A DNA stretch of 56,592 nucleotides from Proteobacteria bacterium UBA7447 (GCA_002477475.1 DLPX01000052.1:1-56592), one strand, 5' to 3'. Positions 25,065 to 34,455 are shown, counted from the stretch's first letter. The notes: a model not told the origin generated them from the sequence alone. Made by a program: numbers and translations.

Positions 25065-26234
25065 TTAACGAGCCTTATAGAACGACACTTCTAGAAGTTC
25101 GCGAATTTCGCTAACGGACGATGAGACGGGGTTGGTCGATCTTGCGGCATCGGTAAATGCTTTCTCTGCGATGATGTGTAGATTCTTTTCCGGTACTTGA
25201 AGATCGGAAAGGCCGCGAGGAATTTCAAGAGTGTCCAGAAGTTCTACTACGCCGGAGTACATTCCCTCAAAATCTTGGGAGAGCAGTCCCATCGCCTGAC
25301 TGATTTGAGGTGATCTTTGCATCAATGCACTCTTGTTGAACAAGAGAACCGGCGGCAAAAGGACGGCATTTGTAAGGCCATGGTGTGTATCACATACCGC
25401 ACCCACCATATGACTCATTGCGTGAACTAACCCCAAACCCTTGAGGAATGAAATCCCGGCGAGACACGATCCGACAAGCATCGCGCCGCGAGCCTCAAGA
25501 TCTTCGCCGTGCGCCACGGCGCGCTCTAAAGAACCGCTAATCAGCCTGATCGCTTCAAGCGCCAAACCATCACACAAGGGATTCCAATCTGGCACTGAGT
25601 ATGCTTCGATCGCGTGGACAAGAGCGTCGCACCCGGTCCACGCTGTCAGATCGGCCGGCAACCCCAACGTAAGCTCAGGATCAAGAACCGCTAAAAGAGG
25701 CTTTTGTTTGGCATGCCAAACACACCGTTTAACACCCTGTTCGGTGTCCGTCAGCATCGCTGTGCTCTCGGTCTCTGCACCCGTGCCAGCAGTCGTCGGA
25801 ACGCAGATGAGCGGCACGAATGATTCAGACGCCAGATCAGGGGGCTCCGAATGGTCGTAGTCGAATGCCCATAAATCAGTGTCATTGCATCCAACCAGGC
25901 TTATTGCCTTTCCAGCATCCATTCCGCTTCCACCCCCAATCGCGATCACTGCGTCATGGCGACCCTCTTCAAACGCACGTTTTCCCCGAGCAATTTCCTG
26001 ATCAGTCGGATTGGGGGAGACATCACTAAAAACGACACTTTGGACCTTACTAGCAAGACAAACATCACTCACACGCTCTATAAAAGGCAGGTCTCGACTA
26101 CCTCGGTCAGTAACGATTAACGGATTCGCTATGTTGTTTTGGACACAGAAGTCTCCGATCTCGACAAGTCTTCCCGGGCCATATCGCATCGGCACTGGGA
26201 ACGTCCAATCTGCATGTGTCAAAAAGTCTGGCAT
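25065..26234 (-). CDS. Iron-containing alcohol dehydrogenase
   Basis: A 389-residue group III (iron) alcohol dehydrogenase. It has the NAD-binding GGGSGMDAGKAIS near residue 98, the DCDALVHAIEAYS metal region near 190, and the second metal block GLGLVHAMSHMVGAVCDTHHG near 265-285, which supplies the metal histidines. Members interconvert alcohols and aldehydes with NAD+. A strong ribosome site (AGGAGGGGGAA) lies before the ATG at 26234. It lies between the alkylsulfatase and the GMC oxidoreductase and probably oxidises the alcohol, or reduces the aldehyde, of this pathway. Confidence 0.93.
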   Translation of the reverse strand: MPDFLTHADWTFPVPMRYGPGRLVEIGDFCVQNNIANPLIVTDRGSRDLPFIERVSDVCLASKVQSVVFSDVSPNPTDQEIARGKRAFEEGRHDAVIAIGGGSGMDAGKAISLVGCNDTDLWAFDYDHSEPPDLASESFVPLICVPTTAGTGAETESTAMLTDTEQGVKRCVWHAKQKPLLAVLDPELTLGLPADLTAWTGCDALVHAIEAYSVPDWNPLCDGLALEAIRLISGSLERAVAHGEDLEARGAMLVGSCLAGISFLKGLGLVHAMSHMVGAVCDTHHGLTNAVLLPPVLLFNKSALMQRSPQISQAMGLLSQDFEGMYSGVVELLDTLEIPRGLSDLQVPEKNLHIIAEKAFTDAARSTNPVSSSVSEIRELLEVSFYKAR

Positions 26235-26278
26235 TTCCCCCTCCTATTTCACTAGTGTGTCCTGATATGCAAGTTAAT

Positions 26279-28207
26279 CTATTCGGACTCGCTATCAGGC
26301 TGCTCCTCAAACTTATATTCGTGCGTTACTACTGGAAACCAGTGCGGGAAATGGTCCAACAACCCAAGCAAATCTGTTAATACATCTACGTCCCCACTAA
26401 TGTCATCGACCAGTTGAAGGAACTTGTCGATGCTTAATGGCTCCAAACTCATTTGCCCAATGACTGCTCGTGTCAACGTCACTGTTGCTTTAGCTTCAGA
26501 GACATTTCCTTCCCGATGATTCAGAACACAGTTACACAGTTCGCTGCGCGCTAATTCATCACTATCGCTAAGAATCCAGTTTATTTCGAACGCTTTCCCC
26601 TCAGAACGAGAAGCATTTAGTCGAATACTCAGCGCGTCCAACATATGCAATACGCTCATACTTCTCGTGACATCGCGCAGGACCCTATGGAGTTTCGGAA
26701 TCTCCGGCAGACCTTCGGTCAGTTCGAACGCTGCTGAAAGATAAGCATTTCTCCATGTCGCGTTCTCGGCACTATAGCCAAGTTGTGTGTGGGCGGCCGA
26801 AGCCAGTTCCCGCGCAGCAACGTTTTTCGGATCCGCCCACAATACTTGATTCAAAATATGGACAACCCATCGATAGTCGCCAAGCTCGTAATCTTCCCGC
26901 GCCCGATCAATCACCATATTTATGCCGCCCATGTAATCAATCGTCTTTCGAGCAAGCGCTCGCGGGGGCAGTTCATCCAAGGTCGCAGGGTTTCCGTCAT
27001 ACCAACCGAGATAATAGGCATAAATCCCACGGACGTTATGTTTCAGGGTGCCGTAATAGCCTCTGAGATGCCACAGTCGTGCCAGGCTAGGAGGAAATTC
27101 AATTTGGTTAGCAATCTCAGATGGAACATAACCAAAATTCATCATGCGCAAGGTCTGATCGTGCATAAACTTAATTCCATCACGCTGTTGGCCCAGAAAC
27201 ACCTTTACCTCCTGTTTGCCAAACACGGGCCAATTGTGGCCACTAACAAGATACTCCGTCTCGGAGAACTTTAAGGATCGCGCGACAGAATCTGCCCACT
27301 GCATTGCATCACGGGGAAACGCCCCTCTGATGGTGTAAACGTTATGCATACACATGTAGCAATTGTCTGCGACGTGCAGAGTTTTGAATTGCGGAAAGTA
27401 GCAATGCATTCCTGTCGGGGCCTCCCCCGGCGCAAACATAAATTCGATCTCTACGCCATCGACCGATAACTTTGCGCCATCCTGACCTATGACATCTGTT
27501 GGGGCGATATAGGTGACCTGACCACCCTCGATGGCCTGACCCAAACCATCATCCACCAAGCCAGAAGCGCTAATCGGGAGGTTTTCTCCATACATATAGG
27601 CATTTCTTGATGGAGTTCCTTCCGCAGCTAAACCATGCTCTTTCAAGACCCATTCCACAAACCCTTCCGAAGCAAACACACGGACTTCACCGCTCTCTAC
27701 CTGGTCCTCAGATATCATTCCTCGGACGCCACCAAAATGATCGGAGTGCGTGTGGGAATAGATCATCGCGACAATCGGTTTTTCTCCCACGTGTTCATGC
27801 AGGAGGTCCAAAGCATATGCTGCAACCTCCGCGGTCGTTAAGGGGTCGATAACGATATAGCCGTTATCACTCTCGACGAACGTAACATTAGCGAGAGATT
27901 CACCCCGAACCTGGTATACGCGGTCCGTGACTTTAAATAAGCCACGGAAATTATTTAACAGAGCGTGTCGCCACAGGCTTGGATGAACCGTTACGGGGGC
28001 ATCGCCGTGAAGGAATTCTTCAAACGCTTCATGATGCCAAACGACGTTTCCTTCTGAATCATAAACCGCTGCATCATCGGGTCGATGAATCAACCCGCGT
28101 GATGCAAATTCAAAATCCTGTTGATTCTGCCAATCAAAAGTCGGATCACAACATGCCTCGCCATGAGCAATTTCCGTAACTTGAGTTGGCGGTACTAGTT
28201 TTGTCAT
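26279..28207 (-). CDS. Metallo-beta-lactamase-fold alkylsulfatase (SdsA-like)
   Basis: A protein of about 642 residues with the three-domain plan of SdsA1-type alkyl sulfatases. It has the MBL domain with metal motif SHTHSDHFGG, the long central ADN-MHNVYTIRGAFPRDAMQW segment, a helical dimerisation region, and a C-terminal SCP2-like domain. Family members hydrolyse primary alkyl sulfates to the alcohol and sulfate using two zinc ions. In the family the motif near the second metal reads AEN; here it is ADN, a conservative change. No signal peptide is visible, unlike several secreted homologues. The ATG at 28207 is preferred to a TTG seven codons upstream; neither has a good ribosome site. It would release the alcohol oxidised by the next two gene products. 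Confidence 0.87.
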   Translation of the reverse strand: MTKLVPPTQVTEIAHGEACCDPTFDWQNQQDFEFASRGLIHRPDDAAVYDSEGNVVWHHEAFEEFLHGDAPVTVHPSLWRHALLNNFRGLFKVTDRVYQVRGESLANVTFVESDNGYIVIDPLTTAEVAAYALDLLHEHVGEKPIVAMIYSHTHSDHFGGVRGMISEDQVESGEVRVFASEGFVEWVLKEHGLAAEGTPSRNAYMYGENLPISASGLVDDGLGQAIEGGQVTYIAPTDVIGQDGAKLSVDGVEIEFMFAPGEAPTGMHCYFPQFKTLHVADNCYMCMHNVYTIRGAFPRDAMQWADSVARSLKFSETEYLVSGHNWPVFGKQEVKVFLGQQRDGIKFMHDQTLRMMNFGYVPSEIANQIEFPPSLARLWHLRGYYGTLKHNVRGIYAYYLGWYDGNPATLDELPPRALARKTIDYMGGINMVIDRAREDYELGDYRWVVHILNQVLWADPKNVAARELASAAHTQLGYSAENATWRNAYLSAAFELTEGLPEIPKLHRVLRDVTRSMSVLHMLDALSIRLNASRSEGKAFEINWILSDSDELARSELCNCVLNHREGNVSEAKATVTLTRAVIGQMSLEPLSIDKFLQLVDDISGDVDVLTDLLGLLDHFPHWFPVVTHEYKFEEQPDSESE

Positions 28208-28314
28208 AGGTATAACTATTTTTTTCAAGAAAGAAACTTATCGGCACTGGGAAGATTTTTGACCAACCCACTCTTGTTAAAGCGTATCGTCCATGACAGG
28301 CACAAAGGCCTTTG

Positions 28315-29190
28315 TTATGACGTCTTCTCACCCACAAACGTTGCTCTGTGGAGCACCCTTCGAAAACCTGCTTTATCGAATCGTGCGGCAAAGTCATCAC
28401 TGATCGGGCTATGTAGCGTCACACGATTATCCCAAAGCACAAGCGTGCCTTTTTGCCACCGCACCCGACACGTTATCTCTGAGCGGACACAGTGCTGAAA
28501 TAAATATTCAAGCAACGGTCGGCTCTCCGCAACAGTCATCCCTTCGAAGTGGGTCGTGTATTCTTCATTAACAAAAAGGGCTTTTTTCTGGGTAGCAGGA
28601 TGAATCCTTATCACAGGATGGACGGAAGCAATTCTCTCGGCATGCTTTGCTTGCATACCATCGAACTCATCATGGAATCGACCAACTTCGCCACTATCGT
28701 GAACGGCACTCAATGAATCGAGAAGCTCTTTTAATCCAGGCGAGAGAGTCTCGTAAGCGAGATACATGTTAGAGAAAAGCGTATCCCCACCATGGGGCGG
28801 AACCTCACGAGCAAATAAGGCGGCTCCTTTAGATGGCTCTGGAAGAAAGGTCACATCGGCATGCCAGTTGCCGCCCCAGTTCTCCACTTCCCAGGGTTCT
28901 TTCACAATTTCCGTTATTTCCGGAAGTCCGTCCAAACTTTCTACAAAAGGGTGCGCTTGTAGCGCAGAAAAGCGAGAAGCAAATTCCTTATGCTCTGATG
29001 GTGAAAGATCTTGGTCTCGAAAAATAATGACTAAGTGATCGATGAGAGCTTGATTAATTTCCGCAAACACTTCTTCTGAGATGGGGCCTCGAAGATCCAC
29101 CCCGGATACCTCCGCACCAATTGCTCCAGTTAGAGGCTCGATATTCACGCAATCGCGACCAAGCCCATCGGAATAGCCGGAAGAGGTCAT
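28315..29190 (-). CDS. TauD/TfdA family dioxygenase
   Basis: A 291-residue Fe(II)/2-oxoglutarate enzyme: TGAIGAEVSGVDL opening, His110-x-Asp112 in NWHADVTF, GGDTLFSN, and a distal His260 in NRVTLHSP with GFRRVL. The opening and the spacing follow taurine/alkylsulfonate/alkylsulfate dioxygenases and TfdA. Its ATG overlaps the methyltransferase stop (ATGA), so the two are coupled. Given the adjacent sulfatase, a sulfonate or sulfate ester is a tempting substrate, but TfdA-type enzymes have wide specificity and no substrate residue is diagnostic here. Confidence 0.88.
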   Translation of the reverse strand: MTSSGYSDGLGRDCVNIEPLTGAIGAEVSGVDLRGPISEEVFAEINQALIDHLVIIFRDQDLSPSEHKEFASRFSALQAHPFVESLDGLPEITEIVKEPWEVENWGGNWHADVTFLPEPSKGAALFAREVPPHGGDTLFSNMYLAYETLSPGLKELLDSLSAVHDSGEVGRFHDEFDGMQAKHAERIASVHPVIRIHPATQKKALFVNEEYTTHFEGMTVAESRPLLEYLFQHCVRSEITCRVRWQKGTLVLWDNRVTLHSPISDDFAARFDKAGFRRVLHRATFVGEKTS

Positions 29191-29993
29191 GACTCAACTT
29201 CCGAGGCGCCTGGCTTGTATCCGAAAAAATGGGTTGGGCGCAAAAAGCCATCATCAATCGCACATTTTTTTAAGCGACTACTCTCTAAGCGATAACCCGC
29301 CTCATCTTTTCCAATTAATTGTTCCAATTTGGAGAAATTTTCCCCTTCTAGCGTGCTGATCTCCTTGTTGATCTCTGTTTGGTACCACTCATTTCGATCT
29401 CGAAGAGAAACTTTTTCAAACCCGACGTTGGAAATTGCACTGCGAGTGCTCTCTAAATCACTCATCCTGAAGTCGAGATGAACGAAATCGAGCCAACTTT
29501 GCGCCCGACTTGTCAGGGTCGTCTCGTCACCTCGCAGCCAATCACTTCCAACCATTAATCCACCGGGGCGTAACACTCGCAACGCCTCCCGATAAAATGC
29601 GACCTTGTCTGGCATGTGGACAATTGCGTCTTTGCTAAACACAACATCCAGAGATTCATCGTCCAGAGGCAATGGCCCGGGTTCAACCAGTTTAAATCGC
29701 ACCCGGTCACCAAGCCCTGCCGCTTCTGCACGTGCAGTGGACTGATCAATCAGGTGCGCTTCAACATCAATTCCCATCACGCTACCTGCTCCATATTTTT
29801 CCGCGAGCAACACTGCTATCACTCCGAGACCGGACCCGACATCAACGACATCGGCATCTTTGATCGACAGATCGTGTAACATCTCTGCGACTTCTTCAGA
29901 ACCACCAGGCGCGAGATAACCATCTCCCCACATCCACTGCAGGGCCGCATTAAACTTATCGTTATATTGGGACACTGTTTCTGTCTGAGACAT
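29187..29993 (-). CDS. SAM-dependent N-methyltransferase, phosphoethanolamine/sarcosine-methyltransferase type
   Basis: A 268-residue class I methyltransferase. The SAM site is VVDVGSGLG near residues 49-57, an acidic strand GIDVEAHL follows, and FSKDAIVHM is the post-motif segment. The N-terminal WMWGDGYLAPGGSEE and the DAIVHMPDK region closely follow the phosphoethanolamine N-methyltransferase pattern (GE-Y-S-GG and RDAILH in the malarial enzyme, from memory). It therefore likely methylates an amine stepwise towards a quaternary ammonium. AAGGAG precedes the ATG. It sits between a ThDP enzyme and a coupled TauD enzyme in an operon headed by a betaine-type importer. Confidence 0.82.
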   Translation of the reverse strand: MSQTETVSQYNDKFNAALQWMWGDGYLAPGGSEEVAEMLHDLSIKDADVVDVGSGLGVIAVLLAEKYGAGSVMGIDVEAHLIDQSTARAEAAGLGDRVRFKLVEPGPLPLDDESLDVVFSKDAIVHMPDKVAFYREALRVLRPGGLMVGSDWLRGDETTLTSRAQSWLDFVHLDFRMSDLESTRSAISNVGFEKVSLRDRNEWYQTEINKEISTLEGENFSKLEQLIGKDEAGYRLESSRLKKCAIDDGFLRPTHFFGYKPGASEVES

Positions 29994-30085
29994 AAATGAA
30001 ATCTCCTTTTAAATTTGAGTATTGATTTCTTTCGGACGGGGAAACGCCGCGCTATACCAAATCGTTTTCCATCAAGTGGGCTGGA

Positions 30086-31849
30086 TTACTCAATCGCTGT
30101 TCTCACCCGCATCTCTATTAGCCCCTGCGTTATCGGAGAGGCAACTCCTTGAGTCTTCGCTTCGATGAACGCCGGTCCCTCGTGACTCACTGCCCGCACA
30201 ACCGTCTCCTTGATATCGTTTGGGTCAGTAACTGATTGCGAGAAGGCACCTGCAGCCTCAAATATCTTGTGATAGTCCACATCGCGCAGTCGCGTGCCGA
30301 TTTCCCTACCCCACATAGCCTTTTGTTGCTCACGAATCATTCCCCATTGCGCATTATTTGCGACGATCATGGTGACGTTGACCTTGCGGTCGATGGCAGT
30401 CTCCATTGGTGTAAATCCCGGAGCTAAACCAAGAGACCCATCGCCTGTAATCAAAACAACATTGGCGGAAGGCGTGGCCATCTGTATCGCTGTTGCAAAT
30501 GCTGGGCCCGTCCCCATCTGCTCCCAAGGCCCCGGCGCAAAAACACCTCCGAGTGGTCGTCCCTCAAATGCCCAAAAATTAATGGCAATTTCAGCCCAAC
30601 AAGCGATATCGCCGCCATCCACCACCAGAATATCTTTTTCTCCCAAACAACCGAGGACATCGATACACAGACGCAGAGGATGGATCGGTCCATCACAATC
30701 GTCTAGAACTCGCTGATGCACTTGAAGACTTTTTTTCCGGGTTTCACGGATCTTACGAACCCACTCCTCATCTTTTTCATTTACATCCCCACTTTTATCT
30801 AATGCCTCAATAAAAGCTCTGACATCAGACGCAATACGAACGTCTGCCAGCATATTGCTACTCAGCTCACGAGACGTGGCGTTCACAGAAATCAGCGAAC
30901 TTTCAGGACTAAATAACGGTGCTGTGCCCTGATTAAGCGGAAATGCGAGTTTTTCACCCAGCATCAAAATGACATCACATTCCTCACTAACAAGCCGACT
31001 GCAGGGGTTCTGGTGATATTCAAGAAGACCCATATGCAGAGGATGAGTTACATCGACCGACTTAAGGTGTGTGAAAGGCGTAAAGACTGGAATATGTTTT
31101 CTCGCCGCAAAATCCATCAGGTGATCTTCCGCGCCGGAGTGCCAGACATCTTGACCTGAGATGATGACTGGTCTCTTCGCCTGATTCAGCAAAGAAACCG
31201 CTTCCTCAAGATCAGAAGGATTCGGCCACGGCCGATGCACTTTGCGTCTTTTTGGGTCGAATTCCCTTGGCCCAGGGATCGCCTTATCATCAATCTGAGC
31301 GGTAAATAGAAAGTTGATTGGTACCGTGAGCTGTACCGGTCCCGTCGGGTGACTAGCGGAAATATCAAAAGCTTTATCAAAAAACCACGGCATCCTTTGA
31401 GCCTCATTCACTTCAATCGAGTACTTAGTCATACTCCGCACTACTTCAGCTTGTGGCAGCTCCTTGAATCCGTGATTGTCAAAGTGGTGCGTGTTAGAGG
31501 ACACACCGATAAAGATGACGGGATCACCCGCATAATGGGCTTCAGCCACGGCCGAAATGTAGTTGGTAAAGCCGCTAGGCTCTGCGACACAAACTGTCAC
31601 GTCACGCTTGTATCGCGCGGTTGCGGTCGCTAAAAAACCTGCTTCCATTTCATTTCGTGTCGCGACGACGTCTATCCCAAAGTCCAGACAGGCGATCAAC
31701 AAGGGATTTGTGAACCCACCACACAGCGTGAAGATCTGATCAACTCCCTTCGCTTTGATTGCCCGTGCAAGGAAATGACCACCTGAAATCTTCCCCTCAG
31801 CAGCTTTACTTAGGTCTTTTGGCATCGTTACACGTCGAATATCTTTCAC
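30086..31849 (-). CDS. Thiamine-diphosphate-dependent enzyme (acetolactate-synthase-like superfamily)
   Basis: A 587-residue three-domain ThDP enzyme. The N-terminal pyrimidine domain carries the activating Glu in ATRNEMEAG (near residue 64). A central TPP-M domain (HRPWPNPSDLEEAV onward) and a C-terminal domain with the ThDP/Mg motif GDGSLGLAPGF, ending about 30 residues on with NN, follow. Relatives include acetolactate synthase, oxalyl-CoA decarboxylase, benzoylformate decarboxylase and sulfoacetaldehyde acetyltransferase. The usual TGPG stretch reads AEPSGFTNY, so it is not a plain acetolactate synthase. The start at 31849 is a GTG right after the permease stop; an ATG eight codons later is also possible. 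It is embedded in the betaine importer operon. Reaction not assigned. Confidence 0.85.
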   Translation of the reverse strand: MKDIRRVTMPKDLSKAAEGKISGGHFLARAIKAKGVDQIFTLCGGFTNPLLIACLDFGIDVVATRNEMEAGFLATATARYKRDVTVCVAEPSGFTNYISAVAEAHYAGDPVIFIGVSSNTHHFDNHGFKELPQAEVVRSMTKYSIEVNEAQRMPWFFDKAFDISASHPTGPVQLTVPINFLFTAQIDDKAIPGPREFDPKRRKVHRPWPNPSDLEEAVSLLNQAKRPVIISGQDVWHSGAEDHLMDFAARKHIPVFTPFTHLKSVDVTHPLHMGLLEYHQNPCSRLVSEECDVILMLGEKLAFPLNQGTAPLFSPESSLISVNATSRELSSNMLADVRIASDVRAFIEALDKSGDVNEKDEEWVRKIRETRKKSLQVHQRVLDDCDGPIHPLRLCIDVLGCLGEKDILVVDGGDIACWAEIAINFWAFEGRPLGGVFAPGPWEQMGTGPAFATAIQMATPSANVVLITGDGSLGLAPGFTPMETAIDRKVNVTMIVANNAQWGMIREQQKAMWGREIGTRLRDVDYHKIFEAAGAFSQSVTDPNDIKETVVRAVSHEGPAFIEAKTQGVASPITQGLIEMRVRTAIE

Positions 31850-33385
31850 TTAAACGCGTTTACGACGACCCTGAACGATCCGGTCCAAAATCATCGCAAG
31901 AAACAGAATAGCGAAGCCTGCCAATAGCCCTTGGCCCACATCTGCATATTGAAGCGCTTCAAGTACTTTTTCGCCCAGACCCTTCGCGCCAATCAACGAA
32001 GCGACAACCACCGTCAATAAACTAAGCAGGATGGTCTGATTCATTCCTGCCCGAATCGATGGCGCAGCCAAGGGCAAGTCAATTCTCGTCATCAAGTACC
32101 AATTAGAAGCCCCGTACGCGATCGCAGCCTCTCGTATTGATTCAGGAACGCCGTTGAGACCAAGAACCGTCAAACGGACGGTAGGTGGCATGCCAAATAT
32201 CAGGCAAGTAACTACTGCAGCAGGTTTACCAGCCCCAAAAAAAAGAATGATCGGGATCATGTATACGAACGCAGGCATAGTCTGCTGAAAGTCGAGAATT
32301 GGCCTCACGATGGCATAGGCTCTCGGGTGCCTTGCACAAAATATGCCGAGCGGAATTCCAAGTCCGATTGCGATTAGCGCCGCTGTTCCCAGGAGCGCCA
32401 ATGTCTGCATTGACAAAACCCAAAGACCGACGAGACCAGTAATAGCAAGAAACGCGCTGGTATAAATCGCTGCCCTAAGTCCTGCGGACAATGCGGTCAA
32501 CGCAATAATGAAGCTGGACACCACAATCCAAGGTGTCTGTGTAAACACAGCCTCAAGAAAATCAAGGACTGATCGGATGCTGAAACTAATTCCATCCCAG
32601 AATCCTTCCCCGCGAGTGTTCAGGGATTCAAATACCACTTCAATGCCTTTAATAGCTCCCATACGAATCTCAGGGTCGGTCGGGAATAACTGCAAAAATG
32701 GAATTGCGCCACCCGTTCCGAAATGAGCGGCACTGGCCGCGTAGACAAGAAACACAAATAGGCCTGACATTATGAGCCGAACTAGACTAATCCCAGATTT
32801 AAGGGATCTATCTGATAGCCACTCGGAAAATCTCGCCTCCAGCGCAGAGTTGGCCAGGACGCCCTGAATTATCTTTACCAACAACAGTAGAGCCAGACCA
32901 AAAACTACGACCCAAATCCTAGATGCCTCAATCTGCGCAAATTCCATTTGCGACTGCCGGACAATCTCCTCTAGGCCTTCAATATTCCTGTTGTAGGCAT
33001 CTACCTTGTCCGAGTTGTTTTCGATTGCAGATTCCAACTGAGTTCGCCGGAGTTTCAGCTGCAACTCCATCTGGGCGATCCTCTGGGAAACTTCCGCTGT
33101 CAGATCACCCCAGCCACCACGGACAATCTGTGCAAGGGCAAATGCCTCTAGGACGGTAAACGGCAGGCCCCACTTCCATAACCCACGAAAACCGAACCAA
33201 ATGGGTCCGAAAATTGCGGCAGCCCAGTTAAAGGTCCATGTAAACCCGGACTTGTTCCCGATCCGGGTAAATTGCAAACCATAGTATTGCCCGTTTGAGC
33301 CAGAAAACTCTTCGACTAGACCCTTTAGATCTGAGTCATCTCCTCTCGTCTGATCCTGCGCCTGATCCTTGGCGGAGCCTGTCAT
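31850..33385 (-). CDS. Betaine-type ABC transporter permease with N-terminal DUF2628-like and coiled-coil extension
   Basis: A 511-residue protein whose last 190 residues are a ProW/OpuAB permease: QTMPAFVYMIPIILFF, the EAA loop (SIREAAIAYGASNWYLMTRIDLPLA) and AGMNQTILLSLLTVVVASLIGAKGLGE. The first 320 residues are not normal for ProW. A segment near residues 45-75 (FNWAAAIFGPIWFGFRGLW) resembles DUF2628/SPBc2-type membrane domains. A charged heptad-like stretch (about 100-155) follows, then several membrane spans. The gene overlaps the ATPase by 4 bases and ends where the ThDP gene begins. It imports a quaternary amine or related solute across the inner membrane. Confidence 0.9.
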   Translation of the reverse strand: MTGSAKDQAQDQTRGDDSDLKGLVEEFSGSNGQYYGLQFTRIGNKSGFTWTFNWAAAIFGPIWFGFRGLWKWGLPFTVLEAFALAQIVRGGWGDLTAEVSQRIAQMELQLKLRRTQLESAIENNSDKVDAYNRNIEGLEEIVRQSQMEFAQIEASRIWVVVFGLALLLLVKIIQGVLANSALEARFSEWLSDRSLKSGISLVRLIMSGLFVFLVYAASAAHFGTGGAIPFLQLFPTDPEIRMGAIKGIEVVFESLNTRGEGFWDGISFSIRSVLDFLEAVFTQTPWIVVSSFIIALTALSAGLRAAIYTSAFLAITGLVGLWVLSMQTLALLGTAALIAIGLGIPLGIFCARHPRAYAIVRPILDFQQTMPAFVYMIPIILFFGAGKPAAVVTCLIFGMPPTVRLTVLGLNGVPESIREAAIAYGASNWYLMTRIDLPLAAPSIRAGMNQTILLSLLTVVVASLIGAKGLGEKVLEALQYADVGQGLLAGFAILFLAMILDRIVQGRRKRV

Positions 33386-34455
33386 GATGTTTCGGCTCCC
33401 TCAATGACTGTCTTGAGAAGATCTTCTCTGGTAACGATTCCAATTTTTTGGCCATCATCGCCCACGATCAGTAACGGCTGATCTGAAGCGATAGCTTTAT
33501 GAATGAGCTCGCCGAGATGGGCATTGTGGTCGAAGCACGCCAGCCCTTCCGGCAGTGGTCCATGTGTTTTTTCAAACAAACCGATTGATTGCATAATGGC
33601 ATGAGCACGTACCACCTTGAGACGGGAAATACCTGAAACAAAGTCCGCTACGTACTCGTCTGCCGGGTTTAAAACGATTTCCTCAGGGGTGCCTATCTGA
33701 ACAATTCGTCCATCACGCATAATTGCGATACGGTTGCCGATTCGGACTGCCTCATCTAGATCATGAGTGATGAAAACTGTCGTCCTCTTCAGTACCGACG
33801 CTAATTGCATGAATTCGTCTTGTAATTGACGGCGAATGAGTGGATCTAGAGCGCTAAACGGCTCATCCATCAGCAATATCTCTGCGTCAACCGCCAGTGC
33901 GCGGGCCAATCCAACCCGCTGCTGCATTCCTCCCGAGAGCTCATGAGCGAACTTATTACCCCACCCTGTCAATTCGACCATGTCAAGAATCTTTTCAGCA
34001 ATGGATCTTCGTTTATTTTTTGGAACCTTTCGAATTTCTAAAGGCATCGCGATATTGTCCAGCACAGACCTATGAGGCACTAGTGCAAAATTCTGAAACA
34101 CCATCGCGATGTGGGTGTTTCTGTAACGTCGCAACTCGTCTTCTGAGAACGCCAACACATCGTTACCGTTAACCATTATCCTGCCTTTGGTTGGCTCCAA
34201 AAGGCGATTAATATGCCGGACAAGTGTCGACTTACCGCTACCCGAAAGCCCCATGATGCAAAAGATTTCGCCGCGTTCAATCTGTAAGTCAACGTCCGCA
34301 ACCCCGATTACACAGTCATATTGCTCTAACACCTGCTGTTTCGTAATGCCGTCGTTTTCGATCGCAGCCATCGCCTCAAGATGACGATCGCCAAAGATCT
34401 TCCATACCCCCTCGATTTCGATTGCGGGTGTACGTTGCTCAGAAATCTCAGTCAT
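33382..34455 (-). CDS. Betaine-type ABC transporter ATPase (ProV/OpuAA-like) with CBS segment
   Basis: A 357-residue ATPase: Walker A GLSGSGKST (near residue 72), signature LSGGMQQR, Walker B ILLMDEPFSALD and switch His in VFITHDLDEA. The N-terminal 55 residues form the ProV/OpuAA-specific extension with WKIFGD. The C-terminal 90 residues (PLLIVGDDGQKIGIVTREDLL) are a CBS-like segment, which in OpuA senses ionic strength. It overlaps the permease by 4 bases. The gene starts 110 bases after the binding-protein gene, with a hairpin in the gap. Confidence 0.94.
   Translation of the reverse strand: MTEISEQRTPAIEIEGVWKIFGDRHLEAMAAIENDGITKQQVLEQYDCVIGVADVDLQIERGEIFCIMGLSGSGKSTLVRHINRLLEPTKGRIMVNGNDVLAFSEDELRRYRNTHIAMVFQNFALVPHRSVLDNIAMPLEIRKVPKNKRRSIAEKILDMVELTGWGNKFAHELSGGMQQRVGLARALAVDAEILLMDEPFSALDPLIRRQLQDEFMQLASVLKRTTVFITHDLDEAVRIGNRIAIMRDGRIVQIGTPEEIVLNPADEYVADFVSGISRLKVVRAHAIMQSIGLFEKTHGPLPEGLACFDHNAHLGELIHKAIASDQPLLIVGDDGQKIGIVTREDLLKTVIEGAETS

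Noticed and set aside
28302..28315. Perfect 14-base palindrome ACAAAGGCCTTTGT at the TauD stop
   Set aside because: No loop and no U-run follow, so it is unlikely to be a terminator; a lone palindrome of this size can arise by chance.
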